Below are positions 5,655 to 8,156 of a stretch of DNA of 8,156 nt, in pieces. The position numbers and the translations under genes are program-made. Source of the DNA: Deltaproteobacteria bacterium (GTDB taxonomy: Bacteria > Desulfobacterota > Desulfarculia > Adiutricales > Adiutricaceae); contig JAIRNQ010000296.1 in the NCBI GenBank assembly GCA_031257955.1, forward strand, positions 1 through 8,156, given 5' to 3'. How positions within the stretch are numbered: the stretch's first letter is position 1; every line of letters begins with the position of its first letter. Under the pieces are notes generated by a model. That model searched no databases and was not told the DNA's origin. It worked only from the letters and a program-made list of their open reading frames with translations.

Positions 5655-6692
5655 TCAGGCCGTCATGAAGACCCGCAGGGGCCGCAAGAAAGGCCCCTCG
5701 GGCGTGCCGGGAACGGGTTGGCCATGGGGGCCCTGGGCCGGATCGACGATCTGGCCTATGGCCGCGAGGATTCCACCCGGCGCGATAATTTTATAGGTGC
5801 CCGCGGCCGCCGGCGGCGGGGCGAGCCTTTGCCCTTGGCTGAGGGCTTTCACCTCCGGCTCGGATAGCGACAGCTCCGGGAGGTGGGCCAAGGCCCGCCT
5901 GGGGGTTATGAGCCGTCTTCGCAATTCTTCCGGGCTTTCGGGGAGGGGCGCGGCCGAGTCAAGGCCAAAGGGCCCGGCGGTCAGTCGGCGCAGGGAGGTA
6001 AGGGCGCCCCCGCCCAGGCCCAGCGCTTGGCCCAGATCCCTGGCCAGGGACCGGACGTAATAGCCTTTGGAGACTTCGCATCTGACCGTGGCCAAGGGCG
6101 GGGCGTATTCGGTTAGCCTAAGCTCCCGGGCCGTGACCGGACGTGGTTCCAAATCGGGCTCTTTTCCGGATCTGGCCAGCTTATGGGCGGCTTTCCCGGC
6201 CACTTTTATGGCCGAAAAACTTGGCGGCTTCTGGAGGCTATCGCCGGTAAGGGCCAGCAGGGTCTCCCGGACCTCTTCGATGGACGGCCAGGGGCCGGGC
6301 CAAACGGATAGGGTTTTCCCGGTAACGTCCAGGGTGTCGGTGACTAGGCCCAAGCGGATTTGGGCCAAATAACTTTTGTCGGATTCGGCCATGAAAGCGG
6401 CCAGTTTGGTGGCCGGGCCAACCAAAACCAGCAAAAGACCGGTGGCCATGGGATCCAAGGTGCCAGTGTGCCCGCAGCTTTTGGTGTTGGCCAGTTTGCG
6501 AATCCTGGCGACCACGTCATGGCTGGTGGGGCCTTGGGGCTTGTCGATCAAAAGTAGCCCGTTTAAGGGCCTATCCGACAGGCCGGCCAGCCGGGGGCCA
6601 GAGGCGGCACCGGCAATGGCTGACCCAGACAGCGCGGGGCCGGCAACGGCGGCCCCAGACAGCGCGGGGCCGTTATGGGCGATGTCGGTCAA
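5655..6692 (-). CDS. truB: tRNA pseudouridine-55 synthase TruB
   Basis: A 345-residue pseudouridine synthase that isomerises U55 in the T loop of nearly all tRNAs. The core begins with NGLLLIDKPQGPTSHDVV (residues 44-61). The catalytic aspartate is D80 in GHTGTLDPMATG (74-85). Further family motifs are KPPSFSAIKVAGKAAHKLAR (155-174) and SKGYYVRSLARDLG (208-221). A C-terminal region (about 270-345, ending PLRVF) matches the usual small PUA-like tail. The TTG start at 6692 is chosen because GGAG (6701-6704) sits 8 bases upstream, it overlaps the nrnA stop as TTGA, and no ATG or GTG lies between it and the core. This start gives an unusual extension of about 40 residues (GPALSG repeats, Ala/Gly/Pro/Ser-rich) before the normal N-terminus; typical bacterial TruB is about 300-315 residues. 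It is followed 38 bases later by rpsO. Confidence 0.96.
   Translation of the reverse strand: MTDIAHNGPALSGAAVAGPALSGSAIAGAASGPRLAGLSDRPLNGLLLIDKPQGPTSHDVVARIRKLANTKSCGHTGTLDPMATGLLLVLVGPATKLAAFMAESDKSYLAQIRLGLVTDTLDVTGKTLSVWPGPWPSIEEVRETLLALTGDSLQKPPSFSAIKVAGKAAHKLARSGKEPDLEPRPVTARELRLTEYAPPLATVRCEVSKGYYVRSLARDLGQALGLGGGALTSLRRLTAGPFGLDSAAPLPESPEELRRRLITPRRALAHLPELSLSEPEVKALSQGQRLAPPPAAAGTYKIIAPGGILAAIGQIVDPAQGPHGQPVPGTPEGPFLRPLRVFMTA
6611..6670 (-). repeat. 30-base tandem duplication in the truB 5' end
   Basis: The 30-base blocks 6611-6640 and 6641-6670 differ at only four positions and share a 19-base identical core (6624-6642 and 6654-6672). Because 30 is a multiple of three they encode an in-frame 10-residue repeat, GPALSGAAVA then GPALSGSAIA, near residues 8-27 of TruB. 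A degenerate third unit (GAASGPRLAG) follows. This is a recent or maintained tandem duplication that makes a flexible low-complexity N-terminal arm. Confidence 0.85.
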
Positions 6693-7735
6693 GCGCTTAT
6701 CTCCGGGAGATCGAGCGAGTCGAGAAGGGAGAGTAGCCTCTTCAGGGCCACCTGGGGCAGGGGGCTCTCGTCGATATAAGCGGCGGCCTGTTTGTGGCCC
6801 CCGCCGCCTTGGGAGCGGGCCAGCTCACGGACGTCGATGCCCGGGCGGCTGCGCAGGCTGACCCGGGTCTTGCCCTGGCCGTTGACCCTAAAGAAAGCCA
6901 CCATGTCTACCCCGTGAAGGAGGAGCGGATACTCAACCAAGCCCTCGGCCTCGGCCAGACAGGAACCGGTTTCGTTAAGCATCTCCTGGGTCAGCACCAT
7001 AGTGGCCAACCGACCGTCCCGGTGGAGATCGATGGTGGTCAGGGTCTCGGTTAAAAGACGCATTCGGGTAATGGACCAGTTGCGCTTGAGGTAGTGGTTG
7101 ATGTATTCGATGTCCCCGCCCTTGGAGACCAGAAACGAGGCTTGTCTCAAACATTCGGCGGTGGAGTTGGCTTGGCTGAAGGATCCCGTGTCGCTGATGA
7201 GGGCGGCCAGGAGGGCCTCGACGATGGGCGGGGTAAATTCGACTTCCAGGGCCTCAATGATCTTAAAGACCAGCTCGGCCGTGGCCGAGGCCCGTTGGTC
7301 CACGAAACTGGCCAGGCACCCGGCGGCGGCGTTATCGGCGTGGTGGTCGATCACGGCAAAGGGCGGGAAACTTACGCCGGGCAAGCGATCGGCGTCCGGC
7401 CAAACCCTTAAGGGGGTTTGGCAATCGACCAAAACCATGAGGTCGAACTTGGCGGCCAGCTCGGTGGGCAAATTCTCGCCAAAGGGCAGGGGAGCGACAA
7501 AGCTTTTGCCCATGGTTAAAAACTCTAAGCTTTTCGGGAAGGTCCCGGCGTGGCCGACGGTCACTTGGCCGCCCAAATCGCTAAGGGCCAAGCCCAAGGC
7601 CAGGGCCGAGCCCATGGCGTCGCCGTCCGGGCTCTGGTGGCCGATGATTAAGACTCTTTTGGCCTCTCTGAGACAGTCCAGGAGATTTTTGGGGGGGGCC
7701 GGGTTATAGGGGCTTGGGCTGGCCGAACTGGTCAT
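6689..7735 (-). CDS. nrnA: DHH/DHHA1 phosphoesterase, NrnA-like oligoribonuclease / pAp phosphatase
   Basis: A 348-residue protein of the DHH family. NrnA-type enzymes degrade 2-5-nucleotide RNAs left by exoribonucleases such as PNPase and dephosphorylate 3'-phosphoadenosine 5'-phosphate, using Mn ions in the cytoplasm. Visible metal-binding motifs are H33, D37 and D39 in GHQSPDGDAMGS (32-43), D104 in LVDCQ, D130-H131-H132 in the DHH motif VIDHHADN (128-135), and D182 in LISDTGSFSQ (179-188). The C-terminal DHHA1 RNA-binding motif is GGGGHK (310-315). Position between rbfA and truB is common for this family. The ATG at 7735 has only a weak GAG five bases upstream, and an in-frame TGA lies three codons before it, so no longer start is possible. 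Codons 13-17 contain a C8A5 run. The stop codon overlaps truB (TTGA). Confidence 0.93.
   Translation of the reverse strand: MTSSASPSPYNPAPPKNLLDCLREAKRVLIIGHQSPDGDAMGSALALGLALSDLGGQVTVGHAGTFPKSLEFLTMGKSFVAPLPFGENLPTELAAKFDLMVLVDCQTPLRVWPDADRLPGVSFPPFAVIDHHADNAAAGCLASFVDQRASATAELVFKIIEALEVEFTPPIVEALLAALISDTGSFSQANSTAECLRQASFLVSKGGDIEYINHYLKRNWSITRMRLLTETLTTIDLHRDGRLATMVLTQEMLNETGSCLAEAEGLVEYPLLLHGVDMVAFFRVNGQGKTRVSLRSRPGIDVRELARSQGGGGHKQAAAYIDESPLPQVALKRLLSLLDSLDLPEISA
6701..6704 (-). promoter_or_regulatory. truB Shine-Dalgarno inside nrnA
   Basis: GGAG on the minus strand lies 8 bases before the truB TTG and within the last codons of nrnA (Leu-Pro-Glu-Ile). It decides the TTG start and, with the TTGA overlap, suggests translational coupling of truB to nrnA. 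Confidence 0.7.
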
Positions 7736-7785
7736 AGGGACTCAAGGGCTCGGCCGCGGCCGTTATGGGGAGCGATAAAGGTCAT
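7732..7785 (-). CDS. Possible 17-codon upstream ORF coupled to nrnA
   Basis: An ATG at 7785 opens a short frame reading MTFIAPHNGRGRALESL. Its TGA (7734-7732) overlaps the nrnA ATG in the classic ATGA arrangement. nrnA itself has a poor Shine-Dalgarno site, so ribosomes ending here could re-initiate at nrnA. The mini-ORF also lacks a strong ribosome binding site, and a frame this short can occur by chance. The peptide resembles nothing I know; any role would be as a coupling leader. Confidence 0.15.
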   Translation of the reverse strand: MTFIAPHNGRGRALESL

Positions 7786-7843
7786 CAAGGGTATCTTTCG
7801 GGGTCGTGCTTTTCTCGGGGATGCTAGCGGACAATAAAACGTG

Positions 7844-7860
7844 AACCCCCCGCGGGGGTT
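7844..7860 (-). other. GC-rich hairpin in the rbfA-nrnA gap
   Basis: AACCCCC (7844-7850) pairs perfectly with GGGGGTT (7854-7860), 7 bp around a CGC loop, starting 11 bases after the rbfA stop codon. On the minus strand it is followed by CACG and then TTTTATT, a poor and displaced T tract. It may act as a weak terminator or attenuator, or protect the rbfA mRNA end, within a 136-base gap that otherwise holds only the possible mini-ORF. Confidence 0.4.
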
Positions 7861-7871
7861 ATTGGGAAGGG

Positions 7872-8156
7872 TCATTCCTGGGCCTCTGGGCCAAGTTCTT
7901 CCGGTGCGGGCCCTTCTGGGACGGATTCGTCCCGGTCTTCGGCCGGGTCGGTCCCGACCGATTCGGGCGGGACTATCTGGTTAAGAATCTGGCCCACCCT
8001 CTGGGCGTGCCCGGGATTTAGATCCCTTTCAAAGATAAGCCTGGGCGTGTGTTTGCGATCCAAGGTCGCGGCCAAGCTAGAGCGGACAAAGCCGTTGGCT
8101 TTGGCCAGGGCCTTATCGGCATCGGCCAAGCGGGCCTCGTCGCCAATGAGGCTGTA
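7872..8156 (-). CDS. rbfA: 30S ribosome-binding factor A, C-terminal part (5' end beyond window)
   Basis: The frame is open at the window edge and ends with TGA at 7874-7872, giving 94 visible residues beginning YSLIGDEARL. RbfA is a cold-shock-associated factor that binds the 30S neck during late 16S maturation. The visible part is the second half of its single KH-like domain. KALAKANGFVRSSLAATL carries the A-x-G kink (ANG) that replaces GxxG in this family, followed by HTPRLIFERD (the conserved P-x-L-x-F-x-x-D) and a final helix RVGQILNQI. After it comes an acidic, proline-rich tail of roughly 33 residues (PPESVGTDPAEDRDE, then PEGPAPEELGPEAQE), longer than in many RbfA proteins. Start codon and upstream infB are outside the window. 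A TTG at 8129 is not the start, because conserved RbfA sequence precedes it. Confidence 0.9.
   Translation of the reverse strand, partial: YSLIGDEARLADADKALAKANGFVRSSLAATLDRKHTPRLIFERDLNPGHAQRVGQILNQIVPPESVGTDPAEDRDESVPEGPAPEELGPEAQE

Overview
The window reads as Gram-negative chromosomal DNA, moderately GC-rich. It has two converging halves that meet near 2.3-2.45 kb. The left half (1..2274, + strand) is the 3' part of a type V secretion autotransporter. The right half (2445..8156, - strand) is the tail of the conserved nusA-infB translation/RNA cluster. Its transcription order is rbfA (cut by the window edge), nrnA, truB, rpsO, pnp, then a tRNA-Thr(UGU) gene. An rbfA-DHH phosphoesterase-truB-rpsO-pnp order together with an autotransporter fits a deltaproteobacterial (Desulfobacterota-like) organism. 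That placement is inference from gene order and sequence style; no rRNA or species marker is present.

Left half: the reading frame is open from base 1, so the autotransporter's signal peptide and most of its passenger lie outside the window. Present are three passenger-associated beta-helix repeats, an autochaperone-like end of the passenger, a helical linker and a complete 12-strand-type beta-barrel ending in Trp. The genes converge on a strong Rho-independent terminator (2375..2412) that serves the minus strand; no matching plus-strand terminator is evident.

Right half: RbfA (30S maturation), NrnA (nanoRNA and pAp hydrolysis), TruB (pseudouridine-55 synthase), ribosomal protein S15 and polynucleotide phosphorylase together cover ribosome/tRNA maturation and RNA turnover. 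nrnA and truB overlap by 4 bases (TTGA) and truB uses a TTG start. rpsO follows truB by 38 bases. The rpsO-pnp spacer is unusually long (656 bases), has no convincing gene, and holds tandem GC-rich stem-loop repeats, a 19-base direct repeat and an AT-rich island. pnp has a possible leader hairpin. The tRNA gene lies 103 bases after pnp with no evident promoter or pnp terminator, so it may be cut from the operon transcript.

No insertion sequence, CRISPR array, phage gene or defence system was seen. I found no clearly new multi-gene system. The most unusual parts are the structured rpsO-pnp spacer and the repeat-built N-terminal extension of TruB.
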